DNA of 64,000 nucleotides from Alphaproteobacteria bacterium HGW-Alphaproteobacteria-7 (GTDB taxonomy: Bacteria; Pseudomonadota; Alphaproteobacteria; Sphingomonadales; Sphingomonadaceae): positions 27,678 through 91,677 of the forward strand of contig PHEB01000009.1 in the NCBI GenBank assembly GCA_002842735.1. Direction: 5' to 3'. The notes below the pieces were generated by a model, which saw only the letters and a program-made list of their open reading frames with translations, had not been told where the DNA came from and ran no database searches. Shown piece after piece: positions 28,917-38,042 of the stretch. A program made the position numbers and the translations under genes. How positions within the stretch are numbered: the first letter of the stretch is position 1; the number at the start of each line of letters is the position of its first letter.

Positions 28917-29367
28917 GGCGTTTGTCCGCGATCGTGCGGCGCGTATCTGCGGCGCGTTGATAGACATTGTCCCATGTGGCGAAGGCGCGGGCGGCGTCGC
29001 CTTCGTCCAGCCGTTTGTCCGGGGCGAAACTGTCAAACCCGCAGCGGAGCATATGGCTAAGCTGATCGATCAATACATCGCCCACCGCGCGCAATTCTCC
29101 GGTGTAGCCCGCCTCACGCAGAATCCGCGCCGCCGAATAGCCGCGCCCGTCGGTGAAGCTAGGGAAATTGACCTCAACCAGCGCCAGCCGGTCAAGGAAC
29201 GGCAGCAACAGCCGCGCATCATCGCCCGGTTCGATCCGCACAGCGGTGGCGTTGGTCTGATCGCAGCAGGAGTCCACGGTGACGGTGCCGTGATCGACGG
29301 GTTCATCATCGCGGAACCGGAACTGCACTTCGTCGGGGCTGGTGCCGAGATCGCGGGACTCAACCAT
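28906..29367 (-). CDS. DUF934 family protein of the sulfite-reduction operon
   Basis: The 153-residue product starts at the ATG at 29367, overlapping the end of the sulfite reductase gene by 8 bases. It has the DUF934 pattern: LVEVNFPSFTDGRGYSAARILREAGYTGELRAVGDVLIDQLSHMLRCGFDSFAPD. Members are almost always encoded between cysI and cysH in proteobacteria and are presumed to assist sulfite reduction, but the exact role is not established to my knowledge. An adjacent pair of cysteines (DSCCDQ) is present near the N-terminus. Confidence 0.88.
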   Translation of the reverse strand: MVESRDLGTSPDEVQFRFRDDEPVDHGTVTVDSCCDQTNATAVRIEPGDDARLLLPFLDRLALVEVNFPSFTDGRGYSAARILREAGYTGELRAVGDVLIDQLSHMLRCGFDSFAPDKRLDEGDAARAFATWDNVYQRAADTRRTIADKRHEA

Positions 29368-31033
29368 AAAGCGCCTCCTTGAACGGTTCCATGCCGATCC
29401 GGCGGTAGGTGTCGATGAAGCGTTCGCCATCAGTGCGCGCGTCGAGATAGACGTCGGTGACAGTCTCAACCGCCGCGATCACGCCGTCTTCGTCAAAGCC
29501 GGGACCGGTGATCTTGGCGAGGCTGACGTCCTCCGCCTCAGACCCGCCCAATGAAAGCTGGTAATTCTCGGTGCCTTTCCGGTCGACGCCAAGGATCCCG
29601 ATATGGCCCGCGTGGTGGTGCCCGCAGGCGTTGATGCAGCCTGAAATCTTGAGCTTCAATTCGCCCACCACTTCGGTGCGTCCGCTCTCGGCAAAGCGTT
29701 CCGAAATGCGCTGCGCCAGCGGGATCGAGCGGGCATTGGCGAGGCTGCAATAATCAAGGCCGGGGCAGGCGATGATGTCCTCGATCGTGTCCATGTTCGG
29801 CGCGGCGAGGCCAGCTGCATCCAGCGCCGCCCAGATCACGGGAAGATCGGCAATCCGCACGTGCGGCAGCAGCAGGTTCTGGGTGTGCATCACCCGCAAT
29901 TCGTCAAAACTGTATTCGCGCGCCAGCCGTGCCACGATCCGCATCTGATCGGCGGTGGCATCGCCGGGAATGCCGCCCACGGGTTTGAGGCTGATGACGG
30001 CGGAGACGTATCCCGGCGCCCTGTGCGGGTGGGTGTTGCGGCGCACCCACAATCCAAACCCGTCATCCCAGCGCAGGCTGGGATCTCCGGCGGCTTTGCT
30101 CTGCAATTGCTCCAGGTCCCAGCTTTCGCTGGGATGACGGAACGTGGGCGGAGCGAAATATTCCGCAATCCGCGCCAATTCCTCACGCGGCGGCTCCACC
30201 CCCACGCTTAGCAGATGGGCGAATTCCTCCTCGACCTGCCGCGTATATTCCGCCGCGCCCAGTTCGTGGACGAGGATCTTGATCCGCGCCTTGTATTTAT
30301 TGTCGCGCCGACCGTAGCGGTTGTAGACCCGCAAGCACGCCTCGGCATAGGTGATCAGCTGATCGATCGGCACGAAATCGCGCACCAGCGGCGCGATCAT
30401 CGGGGTGCGGCCCATGCCGCCGCCGACATAGAACTGCGCGCCCGTTTCTCCGGCCGCGTTCTGCACAATGCGGATGCCGATATCGTGCAGCCGCATCGCC
30501 GCGCGGTCTTTTGCGCTCGCGATCACGCAGAACTTGAACTTGCGCGGCAGGTAAGTAAATTCGGGGTGAAAGCTCGACCATTGGCGCAGCAATTCGGCAT
30601 AGGGGCGCGGATCGGTGACTTCATCGACGGCCGCGCCCGCGAAGTGATCGGCGCTGATATTGCGGATGCAATTGCCGCTGGTCTGGATCGCGTGCATCTC
30701 GTGCCTAGCCAGATCGGCGAGCGCGTCGGCGGCGTCTTCCAACCTGATCCAGTTATACTGGATGTTCTGCCGAGTGGTGAAATGGCCGTAGCCGCGATCA
30801 TATTTCTCGGCGATGTCGGCCAGCGCCTCCATCTGGCGCGCATTGAGCGTGCCATAGGGGATCGCCACGCGCAGCATATAGGCGTGAAGCTGGAGATAGA
30901 GGCCGTTCATCAACCGCAGCGGCTTGAACTGGTCTTCGGTCAAGCGGCCTTCCATGCGGCGGCGCGCCTGATCGCGGAATTCTTCGACGCGGGCATCGAC
31001 CATGGCTTGATCGTATGAGTCGTATTGGTACAT
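29360..31033 (-). CDS. cysI: Nitrite/sulfite reductase, CysI-like hemoprotein, with an in-frame palindromic insertion
   Basis: This is a siroheme and [4Fe-4S] enzyme that reduces sulfite to sulfide (nitrite is the alternative substrate). The 557-residue protein has both ferredoxin-like half domains and the cluster ligands in CPGLDYC and SGCINACGHHHAGHIG in the C-terminal half. No CysJ flavoprotein gene lies nearby, so a ferredoxin is the likely electron donor. Residues about 299-325 are encoded by an 81-base paired palindrome (30060-30140) and read HPSESWDLEQ...DPSLRWDDG, in the linker between the halves. Frame and downstream motifs are intact, so the product is probably active. The start ATG shares one base with the DUF2849 stop. 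Confidence 0.92.
   Translation of the reverse strand: MYQYDSYDQAMVDARVEEFRDQARRRMEGRLTEDQFKPLRLMNGLYLQLHAYMLRVAIPYGTLNARQMEALADIAEKYDRGYGHFTTRQNIQYNWIRLEDAADALADLARHEMHAIQTSGNCIRNISADHFAGAAVDEVTDPRPYAELLRQWSSFHPEFTYLPRKFKFCVIASAKDRAAMRLHDIGIRIVQNAAGETGAQFYVGGGMGRTPMIAPLVRDFVPIDQLITYAEACLRVYNRYGRRDNKYKARIKILVHELGAAEYTRQVEEEFAHLLSVGVEPPREELARIAEYFAPPTFRHPSESWDLEQLQSKAAGDPSLRWDDGFGLWVRRNTHPHRAPGYVSAVISLKPVGGIPGDATADQMRIVARLAREYSFDELRVMHTQNLLLPHVRIADLPVIWAALDAAGLAAPNMDTIEDIIACPGLDYCSLANARSIPLAQRISERFAESGRTEVVGELKLKISGCINACGHHHAGHIGILGVDRKGTENYQLSLGGSEAEDVSLAKITGPGFDEDGVIAAVETVTDVYLDARTDGERFIDTYRRIGMEPFKEALYG
30060..30140. repeat. 81-base paired palindrome inserted in frame within cysI
   Basis: Outer arms CCGTCATCCCAGC (30060-30072) and GCTGGGATGACGG (30128-30140) are exact reverse complements. 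Inside each end is a smaller hairpin (CCCAGC-GCAG-GCTGGG on the left, CCCAGC-TTTC-GCTGGG on the right). The total length is 81 bases, exactly 27 codons, so the reading frame of the reductase is preserved. Confidence 0.88.
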
Positions 31034-31332
31034 CAGATCACCCAGTCCCAGCCGGTTTTGTCCGCAGTCGGCACCGCCAGATCGCGCCGCACCGTCGGGC
31101 CGAGCGCGCGCACACGGTCTTTGATATGCGCGGGGCGAACATGGCCGCCTGCGTCGATGCTGGCGTCGATTGCGTAAGGTACATTGACCCGGCGCGCGGC
31201 CTCTTCACGGGCGAGGATTTCTTCAGAATCATCACCTGCATCGACTGCATCATCGACGAACAGCGACCAGCCGGAGCCGTTCCACCACACCACCGCGCCC
31301 GAACGAAGGTCATTGCCGGTGAGGATTTTCAT
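31033..31332 (-). CDS. DUF2849 domain protein
   Basis: This 99-residue protein begins MKILTGNDLRSGAVVWWNGSGW and matches the DUF2849 pattern. The family is typically found directly upstream of cysI in alphaproteobacteria, as here. Its function is unknown; a small partner or regulator of sulfite reductase is often assumed. It overlaps cobA by 4 bases at the start (ATGA) and cysI by 1 base at the stop (TGATG), which shows tight translational coupling. Confidence 0.88.
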   Translation of the reverse strand: MKILTGNDLRSGAVVWWNGSGWSLFVDDAVDAGDDSEEILAREEAARRVNVPYAIDASIDAGGHVRPAHIKDRVRALGPTVRRDLAVPTADKTGWDWVI

Positions 31333-32084
31333 TGCGCGGCCTCCTTCGCGAGCGCTGCGACGGCCGCATTCTCGCGCGCCGTAACCTCACCAATCACGAT
31401 CAGCGCGGGGCTTTTCACCGCTTCGCGCGCGACCAGTTGCGGAAGGCCTGCCAGCAGCCCGCGCAGCACTCGCATTTCGGGGCGCGCGGCGTTTTCGATC
31501 ACGGCGATGGGCATGTCGGGGGCGAGCCCGTCGCCCATCAGCTTTTCGGCAATTTGCGGCGCGGTGGACACGCCCATGTAGATCACCAGCGTGCGGCCAG
31601 CGCCCGCAAGGCCTGACCAATCCTGCTCGGAAAGCCCCTTGCACTGGCCAGCGACAAAGCTGACGATGCTGGATGCGTCGCGGTGCGTCAGCGCAATCCC
31701 GCTCGCCGCTGCTGCGCCGTTCGCCGCCGAAATGCCGGGGATGATTTCGACCGGAACGCCGGCTGCGCGCGCGGCCTCTGCCTCCTCACCGCCGCGCCCG
31801 AAGATGAACGGATCGCCGCCTTTCAGCCGCACGACATCGCGGCCCGCCAGCGCCTCATCCACCAGCAGCGCGTTGATATCATCCTGCGCCATGGTGTGGC
31901 GCGCGCGGCGTTTGGCGACTGGTATCAGCCGCGCATCGGCGCGCGCCAGCCCAAGAATATCGGGGCCGACAAGCCCATCATGCACGATCACCCGCGCAGC
32001 TTCGATCAGCCGCGCGGCGCGCAGGGTGAGGAGGTCTGCCGGGCCAGGCCCCGCGCCAACCAGATAGATGGTGCCAATCTGCAT
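31329..32084 (-). CDS. cobA: Uroporphyrinogen-III C-methyltransferase
   Basis: This SAM-dependent enzyme methylates uroporphyrinogen III twice to precorrin-2, the first step to siroheme (and B12). The ATG at 32084 gives 251 residues. Family motifs are IYLVGAGPGPADLLTLRAARLI at the N-terminus, VVRLKGGDPFIFGRGGEEAEAA, PGISAANGAAAASGIALTHRD and TLVIYMGVS. It is placed to supply siroheme to the adjacent CysI. The later steps (dehydrogenase and chelatase) would come from the gene at 51.1-52.0 kb. The 67-base gap to the mscS-like gene upstream could carry a separate promoter. Confidence 0.94.
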   Translation of the reverse strand: MQIGTIYLVGAGPGPADLLTLRAARLIEAARVIVHDGLVGPDILGLARADARLIPVAKRRARHTMAQDDINALLVDEALAGRDVVRLKGGDPFIFGRGGEEAEAARAAGVPVEIIPGISAANGAAAASGIALTHRDASSIVSFVAGQCKGLSEQDWSGLAGAGRTLVIYMGVSTAPQIAEKLMGDGLAPDMPIAVIENAARPEMRVLRGLLAGLPQLVAREAVKSPALIVIGEVTARENAAVAALAKEAAQ

Positions 32085-32151
32085 GACACCGCAAATGGGC
32101 GAGCGTGCGTCGCCGTGCCAGCGAGAATGGATTGGAGCCGTAAAAGCCCAG

Positions 32152-33213
32152 CTATTGCCCGTCCCGTTCCGCGTCATCGCTGCGCTGCGTCAAGGCCGCG
32201 ATCAGCGCCTTGACCTGCGCATTGTCGCGCAGGTTGATGTCGCGCTGCGGGAAGGGGATTTCGATCCCGTGTTCCTTGAACAGCCACCACAGGTTTTTCA
32301 GCACTTCGCTGCGGACATTGCCCACCCCGTCTTCGGGATCGGTGATCCAGCAATGGATGGTAAAATTGACCGAGCTATCGCCATATTCGCTCATCCACAC
32401 GGTCGGCGGCGGGGTTTTCAGCACCCGTCGAGCCTTGGCCGCCGCTTCGAGCATCAGCTTTTCGGCCAGTTCCATATCGGCATCATAACTGACCCCGACA
32501 TTGACCTGAATGCGCACATTTCTGGATGAATAAGACCAGTTTTCCACCTGATTGATCATCAAGTTTTCGTTGGGAATTAGGTATTCACGTTCATCGCGGG
32601 TGACGACTGAGATGGCACGAATGCCGATCCTGCGGATTTGCCCGAAGGTGTGATTGCCCGACTGATCGGCCACCGCAATCACATCGCCCGGCTTGATCGA
32701 TTTATCCATCAACAGGATGATGCCCGAAATCAGATTGCCGAAGGTTTTCTGCAGCCCGAACCCGATGGCAAGCCCGAACGCGCCCGAAAATACCGTGAGC
32801 GCGGTGAGATCGATCCCGAGCAGATCGACGCCCATGAAGAAGGTCACCACCCAGATGATGATCGTGGCGATTTTCTCGGTCAAAACACGTTGCGTGCTGT
32901 CAAGCGCGGTCAGGTGGCGTAGCGCGCTGCGGGTCAGCCGGGTGGCAGCCCACGCAAATCCTACCAACAGCAGCACCGCCATCACGGCGAACAGCACGTC
33001 GAACGCGGATATTCGCCAGTTGCCGACCGCCACCGCCCAGCTATCCATCCGGTTGAGGATATCGCCGATGGTTTCATTTTTCGCCGCAATATCTGCGCGC
33101 ACATTGTCCGCGCCGCTGACGATTTGTTCAGGGGTAACGGTGGGGGCAGATGTCGGCGCAGGGTCGGGGGCGGTGTCGGAGGCGGGATCGGGAGTTGGAA
33201 TTGGCGCAATCAT
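32152..33213 (-). CDS. MscS family mechanosensitive ion channel protein
   Basis: The 353-residue protein has a proline-rich N-terminus, a membrane helix near 70-90 (FDVLFAVMAVLLLVGFAWAA), two more hydrophobic segments, then the MscS pore and beta domain. The landmarks are GAFGLAIGFGLQKTFGNLISGIILLMDKSIKPGDVI and LIPNENLMINQVENWSY. MscS-type channels release osmolytes during hypo-osmotic shock. It overlaps the metC start by 4 bases (ATGA) and lies inside the sulfur-gene run, which is an odd partner; gating, small-molecule efflux or simple operon fusion are all possible. Confidence 0.9.
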   Translation of the reverse strand: MIAPIPTPDPASDTAPDPAPTSAPTVTPEQIVSGADNVRADIAAKNETIGDILNRMDSWAVAVGNWRISAFDVLFAVMAVLLLVGFAWAATRLTRSALRHLTALDSTQRVLTEKIATIIIWVVTFFMGVDLLGIDLTALTVFSGAFGLAIGFGLQKTFGNLISGIILLMDKSIKPGDVIAVADQSGNHTFGQIRRIGIRAISVVTRDEREYLIPNENLMINQVENWSYSSRNVRIQVNVGVSYDADMELAEKLMLEAAAKARRVLKTPPPTVWMSEYGDSSVNFTIHCWITDPEDGVGNVRSEVLKNLWWLFKEHGIEIPFPQRDINLRDNAQVKALIAALTQRSDDAERDGQ

Positions 33214-34394
33214 CCGACAGTCTCCAATGCCTGCGCCAGATCGGCGATCAGATCGTCCGCATCCTCCAGCCCGATGGCGAGCCGGATCGCCGGGGCGCCG
33301 GTGCCGGGCATGGTGCTGCGATGATCCTCGGGCCGGATCGGCAGGGCCAGGCTTTCATACCCGCCCCAGCTATAGCCGATGCCGAACAGTTCCAGCGCAT
33401 CGGCCACCCGGGCCGAGGCCTGCGGATCATCGCTCGCCAGCACGAAGGCGAACAACCCGCACCCGCCAGTGAAATCGCGCTGCCATAGCGCGTGGCCGGG
33501 ATCGGACGGCAGGAGCGGGCACAGCACCCGCGCCACCTGCGGCTGGCTTTCCAGCCACTGCGCGATTTTGAGCGCGGTGCGGGTCTGCGCGTCGAGCCTG
33601 AGGCCCATGGTGCGAAGGCCCCGTGTGGCCAGCGCGGCATCATCGGGCGAAACCACCTGCCCCAGTTCCTGCGCGGTGCGGCGCAGCGCGGTGTACCAGC
33701 GTTTGCCCGCGCTCGCCGCGCCCATCATCAGATCAGAATGGCCGCCGACGTGTTTCGACAGGCTCATCATCACGATATCGCAGCCGTGGCTGATCGCGGC
33801 AAAGCCAAGCGGCCCCGCCCAGGTATTGTCGATCAGGCTGACCGCGCCATGTTCGCGCGCGATGGCGGCGAGTGCGGGCACGTCGCACAGCTCAAACGTC
33901 AGGCTGCCGGGGCTTTCCAGCCACACCGCACGCACAGGATCGGCAAACAGCGAGCGATAGGCGTCGATATCGCGCGGGTCGAAGAAGGTCGTCGTCACCC
34001 CCATCCGTTTGAGCAGGCCCATCGCCATGCTGCGCGATGGGTCATAGGCATTGTCTGCCATCAACAGGTGGTCGCCGGGTTTGAGCACCGCCAGCAGGCA
34101 CCCGGCAATCGCCGCCACCCCGCTGGGATAGAGCACCGTGCCGTGTGCGCCGGGTTCAATCTGCGTCAACGCTTCGGCCAGCGCCCACTGCGTCGGCGCG
34201 CCGCGCCTGCCGTAGAAGAACTGACCGTCAGCATTGTTGCCGCCCGCAGCGTGGCGATCAGCGTCGCATTCATACAGGTGGGTCGAGGCGCGCCATATCG
34301 GCGGGTTGACCACCGGCCCGGTCCATTCCTTGCGCCGGCCGCCGCGCACAAGCTTGGTCGCGGGCTTCAGATGTTTGCCATCGCCGCCGCTCAT
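33210..34394 (-). CDS. metC: Cystathionine beta-lyase (Cys/Met metabolism PLP enzyme)
   Basis: This PLP enzyme cleaves cystathionine to homocysteine, pyruvate and ammonia in methionine synthesis. From the ATG at 34394 it is 394 residues. The PLP lysine is K214 in MMSLSKHVGGHSD; YGRRGAPTQWALAEAL and SLIDNTWAGP are typical of the fold. The end region (SWGGYESLALP) is common to the beta-lyase branch, so cystathionine beta-lyase is preferred over gamma-synthase. It overlaps sseA upstream and the mscS gene downstream, each by 4 bases. Confidence 0.9.
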   Translation of the reverse strand: MSGGDGKHLKPATKLVRGGRRKEWTGPVVNPPIWRASTHLYECDADRHAAGGNNADGQFFYGRRGAPTQWALAEALTQIEPGAHGTVLYPSGVAAIAGCLLAVLKPGDHLLMADNAYDPSRSMAMGLLKRMGVTTTFFDPRDIDAYRSLFADPVRAVWLESPGSLTFELCDVPALAAIAREHGAVSLIDNTWAGPLGFAAISHGCDIVMMSLSKHVGGHSDLMMGAASAGKRWYTALRRTAQELGQVVSPDDAALATRGLRTMGLRLDAQTRTALKIAQWLESQPQVARVLCPLLPSDPGHALWQRDFTGGCGLFAFVLASDDPQASARVADALELFGIGYSWGGYESLALPIRPEDHRSTMPGTGAPAIRLAIGLEDADDLIADLAQALETVG

Positions 34395-35263
34395 GCAGCC
34401 GGCCCCAAATGTTCGGGGCCCTGCGCCTTGGGGGTGGCGGGATCGGCGCTCCATTCGCTCCAACTGCCATCATATAACGCAATGTCGTGCTTGCCGATCA
34501 GGTGGAGCGCGAACAACAGCACGCTCGCCGTCACCCCGCTGCCGCAGGTGGTGGTGACGGGGCGCGCCAGATCGACCCCGGCCCCGGTAAAGGCGGCGCG
34601 CAGATCAGCGGGCGATTTGAAGGTGCCGTCCGCGTTCAGCACCTCGGTAAACGGCAGGTTGAGCGCGCCGGGAATGCGCCCGTTTGGCCCGCCATGCACC
34701 GGATCGGTGCCGCTGCCGAACACCCGGTCGGCACTGCGCGCATCAAGCACCTGTTCGGCCTGCGTATCAAGATTGGCGAGCATCTGCGCTTTGCTGCGCA
34801 CGCTGCGCGCCGGGGCAAGGGCGGCGGGGGATGCAGGGGCGATTTCGGGCGCGGAGCCTTCCATCGCGCGTCCCTCGCCGCGCCACTTGGCCAACCCGCC
34901 ATCAAGGATCGCGACCTTATCCCACCCGCAGGCGTGCAGCATGAACCACGCCCGCGCCGAAGTGCGGATCGTGCTGTCATCATAAAGGATGATGGTGTCG
35001 TTCGGGGCCACGCCCAACTCTCCCAGCCGCTCCGCCAGCTGTTCAGGGCGAGGCAGGGCAGCGGGCACGCTGGAGGTTTGATTGATCAGGCTGGCGAGGC
35101 CCAGAAACCGGGCACCGGGGATATGCCCGGTGGCAAATTCAGCCGCAGCATCGCGTCCGGCAGCGGGTAGGTGGTGCGAGGCATCGAGGATGGCAAGGCC
35201 CGGCGCATCGCCGTGCGCGGCAAGCCATTCGGTCGAAACCAGATCGGGGATGGGGTTTGTCAT
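34391..35263 (-). CDS. sseA: 3-mercaptopyruvate / thiosulfate sulfurtransferase (rhodanese family)
   Basis: The 290-residue protein carries two rhodanese domains. The C-terminal one has the active cysteine C240 in the loop CGSGVTA, the form established for 3-mercaptopyruvate sulfurtransferases rather than classical thiosulfate rhodaneses. GHIPGARFL near 47 and [16 protein letters not shown] near 190 are standard family segments. It is the first gene of the - strand sulfur run, with metC overlapping its end. It diverges from queF with about 90 bases between starts. Confidence 0.92.
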   Translation of the reverse strand: MTNPIPDLVSTEWLAAHGDAPGLAILDASHHLPAAGRDAAAEFATGHIPGARFLGLASLINQTSSVPAALPRPEQLAERLGELGVAPNDTIILYDDSTIRTSARAWFMLHACGWDKVAILDGGLAKWRGEGRAMEGSAPEIAPASPAALAPARSVRSKAQMLANLDTQAEQVLDARSADRVFGSGTDPVHGGPNGRIPGALNLPFTEVLNADGTFKSPADLRAAFTGAGVDLARPVTTTCGSGVTASVLLFALHLIGKHDIALYDGSWSEWSADPATPKAQGPEHLGPAA

Positions 35264-35356
35264 GCCGCATCCCTAGCGCGCCAGTGGCGCTGGCGCAAAG
35301 TGCAAGCTGTGCTCTATGCGCTTGCGCCGATCCCGCATTCGCGGCAACAGCGCGGC

Positions 35357-35842
35357 ATGGAAAGCACACCTGAACAGCCCGCGGCCAAGCCGACACTGAC
35401 CCCGCAATTCCTTGGCAAGGATACGCCCATGCCAACCTCGCCAGAGGATGCGCGGCTCGATTACGTGCCCAATCCGCGCCCGGGCCACACCTATCTGGTG
35501 CGGTTTGCCGCGCCCGAGTTCACCTCGCTCTGCCCGGTGACGGGTCAGCCCGATTTTGCCCATCTGGTGATCGATTATGTGCCGGGCGAGACGATTGTCG
35601 AGAGCAAGAGCCTGAAATTATTCCTTGGCTCGTTCCGCAATCACAATGGCTTTCACGAAGATGTGACGGTCGGCATCGGCGCGCGGCTGTTTGATGAAAT
35701 GCGCCCGCAATGGCTGCGAATTGGCGGATACTGGTATCCGCGCGGCGGCATTCCGATTGATGTGTTCTGGCAATCCGGCGCGCCGCCCGAAGGGGTGTGG
35801 CTGCCCGATCAGGGGGTCGCCCCCTATCGCGGGCGCGGATGA
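35357..35842 (+). CDS. queF: NADPH-dependent 7-cyano-7-deazaguanine reductase QueF
   Basis: QueF reduces preQ0 to preQ1 in queuosine synthesis. I used the ATG at 35357 ([11 protein letters not shown]); the open frame from 35171 lies opposite sseA. The 161-residue product is the single-domain type I form. The catalytic cysteine is in [23 protein letters not shown], and the QueF motif appears as [21 protein letters not shown]. No other queuosine genes are nearby. The gene ends 10 bases from the convergent GGDEF-EAL gene. Confidence 0.94.
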   Translation: MESTPEQPAAKPTLTPQFLGKDTPMPTSPEDARLDYVPNPRPGHTYLVRFAAPEFTSLCPVTGQPDFAHLVIDYVPGETIVESKSLKLFLGSFRNHNGFHEDVTVGIGARLFDEMRPQWLRIGGYWYPRGGIPIDVFWQSGAPPEGVWLPDQGVAPYRGRG

Positions 35843-35852
35843 TAAGAGGCGG

Positions 35853-38042
35853 TTAGATTCCAATATCCAACTGCAAGAAACGCGGTGCGGTTTTGTTCGC
35901 TGCGCGCCATTTCGCCAGCGGGAATGCGCCTGCGCCCAGCGCCGCCAGCGGGATGCCCGCTTCGGCCAGCGAATAGGGCGAAATCCGGTTGCGGGTCATG
36001 AACCCACCCCCGCCGTCGCTTATCAGCGTGGTTTCGAATTGCAGTCCCTGGCTGCTTTCGGAGGCATTCACCACCTTGCTCACCACCAACTGGCCGTGGC
36101 CCAGATCAAGCACCACATCGGTGCCAACCGGCACCCCGGCCAGCCCGCTTATACGCGCGCCCGATTTGGAGAGGTTGCGCAGGATCACCTGATAATAGTG
36201 ATCTTCATGAATCAACCCGACCTTGCGGAAGATCGAAATGCGATCGGAACGGTGGCGCGGTGGGCCGTTCGGGGTGAATTTCATGGCACCGTTGCTGACC
36301 TGCGCCAGCACTTCTTCCTGCGGAAGCGCCTGCGAATAGATATAGCCTTGCACCAGATCCGCGCCGCGCTGCTTCACCAGGTCAAGCTCGTCCATTGCCT
36401 CAACTCCTTCGGCGACGGTTTCCATGCCCAGCGCCTTGGCCAGCGCGACGATGGCGGTGATGATCGCCGGGTTGGTATCGCCATTTTCGGTGCAGCCGCG
36501 CACGAAGCTCTGGTCGATCTTGAGCTTGTCGAAATGCCCGTGTTTGAGATAGCCGAGCGACGAATAACCAGTGCCGAAATCATCCAGCGCCAGCCGCACC
36601 CCCAGCTTCTTGAGATCGCGGAAGATCGCGTCCACTGTTTCCAGATCACCCACAAACACGCTTTCGGTGATTTCCAGCTCCAGCCGCGATGGTGACAGAC
36701 CGGACACTTCGAGCGCAGCGGCGATTGTATTGCGGAACCCAGCCCGGACGAACTGCTTGGCCGAGACATTTACCGCGACCTTGATTGTATCAGGCCATGC
36801 CATCGCGTCAAAGCAGGCCTGACGCAGTGCCATGTCCCCGATCTTGACAATCAGATCGTCATTTTCCGCAATCGGGATAAATTGTGCAGGCGAAATCACC
36901 CCCTGTTCGGCGTCATGCCAGCGCAACAGCGCCTCAAAACATTTAACCTCGTTGGTGATCGGATCGACCAGCGGCTGATAGGCGAGGGTGAGGTCGTCCC
37001 GGTCCACTGCATCGCGCAGGCGATCGCCCAGCACCGCCGTGCGCGATGCCTCATCGCGCAGTTCGGTTGTAAAAAAGCAGAAGGTGCCGCCGTTGATGCC
37101 TTTGGCGGAATAGAGCGCCATGTCGGCCGCGCTGGTGAGTTCGTCGGTGTCGATCCCGTCATAGGGCGCAATCGCAATCCCCACCGACGTTCCGATAATC
37201 GCGCGGCGTCCACTGACTTGATAGGGCTGCGACACCGACTGGACGATCCGGTTGGCCAGATCGCTCAGGATCCCGCGATCATCCATGTCGGGCAGCAGGA
37301 TCTGAAATTCATCGCCGCCCAGCCGCCCGACCTCGCCGCGATCCTTGACGATGGCGGTCAGACGCTGCGCGACCTGTTTGAGCAATTCGTCGCCCGCCGG
37401 GTGGCCCATCGTGTCGTTAACCTGCTTGAACCGGTCGAGATCGAGCATCATCAGTGCGCAACTGCGCTTGGTGGCGCGGAACGCGGCCAAGGTTGCGGTC
37501 AGCCGTTCGTTCAGTTTCCGACGGTTGGCCAACCCGGTCAGCTCATCAACCTGCGATTGCCGTGCGATCTGCGTTTCGTAGAAATACTGGCCCGAAATAT
37601 CGACCGCGCTGCCGCGGTAGCCGAGAAATGCGCCAGTGGCATCGAGCAATGGCCGACCGTTCAGCCGCCACCAGCGGGTGGTGCCGCGGCCGCCTTCGAA
37701 CGCGACGATCTGCTCTTCCAGCTTCGACCGCGCCTTGAGCTTGAACGACAAGGAACGCTGGGTCGGGGCGCCCGGCTCGTTATCGATATCGCGGAACGTC
37801 TGCGTGATCGGCTTGCCGATCAGGGATTCGCCATCCTGACCAAGGTCTTCGAGCGCGCGCTGCGACAGGAACGTCAGGCGATCATCGGCATCGGTCGCCC
37901 AGAACATACCGACGCCAAGTTCTTCAATGTCGCAGAGCACCGCCGTGCGTTCGGGCCGGGCGTCACATGGCACCGGCGCGGGAACATCGGCCTGCGCCTG
38001 CCCAGCCTGCCCGCGAACGGATTTGAAGAAGCCCAGTGCCAT
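35853..38042 (-). CDS. PAS-GGDEF-EAL-PilZ cyclic-di-GMP signalling protein
   Basis: From the ATG at 38042 the protein has 729 residues: a PAS-like domain (about 38-150), GGDEF (diguanylate cyclase; RLGGDEF, 242-246), EAL (phosphodiesterase) and a C-terminal PilZ-like domain (about 597-675; NLSKSGARISG). Both catalytic motifs look intact: EAL 370-372, VNVS, EITE, DDFGTGYSS, KID, EGVE and QGY. The RxxD product-inhibition site in front of GGDEF is absent. A protein that can both make and degrade c-di-GMP and also carries its own PilZ-type receptor is notable. An upstream ATG at 38126 exists, but the chosen one has a better AGGGA site. Confidence 0.92.
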   Translation of the reverse strand: MALGFFKSVRGQAGQAQADVPAPVPCDARPERTAVLCDIEELGVGMFWATDADDRLTFLSQRALEDLGQDGESLIGKPITQTFRDIDNEPGAPTQRSLSFKLKARSKLEEQIVAFEGGRGTTRWWRLNGRPLLDATGAFLGYRGSAVDISGQYFYETQIARQSQVDELTGLANRRKLNERLTATLAAFRATKRSCALMMLDLDRFKQVNDTMGHPAGDELLKQVAQRLTAIVKDRGEVGRLGGDEFQILLPDMDDRGILSDLANRIVQSVSQPYQVSGRRAIIGTSVGIAIAPYDGIDTDELTSAADMALYSAKGINGGTFCFFTTELRDEASRTAVLGDRLRDAVDRDDLTLAYQPLVDPITNEVKCFEALLRWHDAEQGVISPAQFIPIAENDDLIVKIGDMALRQACFDAMAWPDTIKVAVNVSAKQFVRAGFRNTIAAALEVSGLSPSRLELEITESVFVGDLETVDAIFRDLKKLGVRLALDDFGTGYSSLGYLKHGHFDKLKIDQSFVRGCTENGDTNPAIITAIVALAKALGMETVAEGVEAMDELDLVKQRGADLVQGYIYSQALPQEEVLAQVSNGAMKFTPNGPPRHRSDRISIFRKVGLIHEDHYYQVILRNLSKSGARISGLAGVPVGTDVVLDLGHGQLVVSKVVNASESSQGLQFETTLISDGGGGFMTRNRISPYSLAEAGIPLAALGAGAFPLAKWRAANKTAPRFLQLDIGI

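Noticed and set aside
34391..35263. sseA as a classical thiosulfate sulfurtransferase
   Set aside because: The active loop is CGSGVTA, the 3-mercaptopyruvate form, rather than the CRKGVTA loop of thiosulfate rhodaneses.
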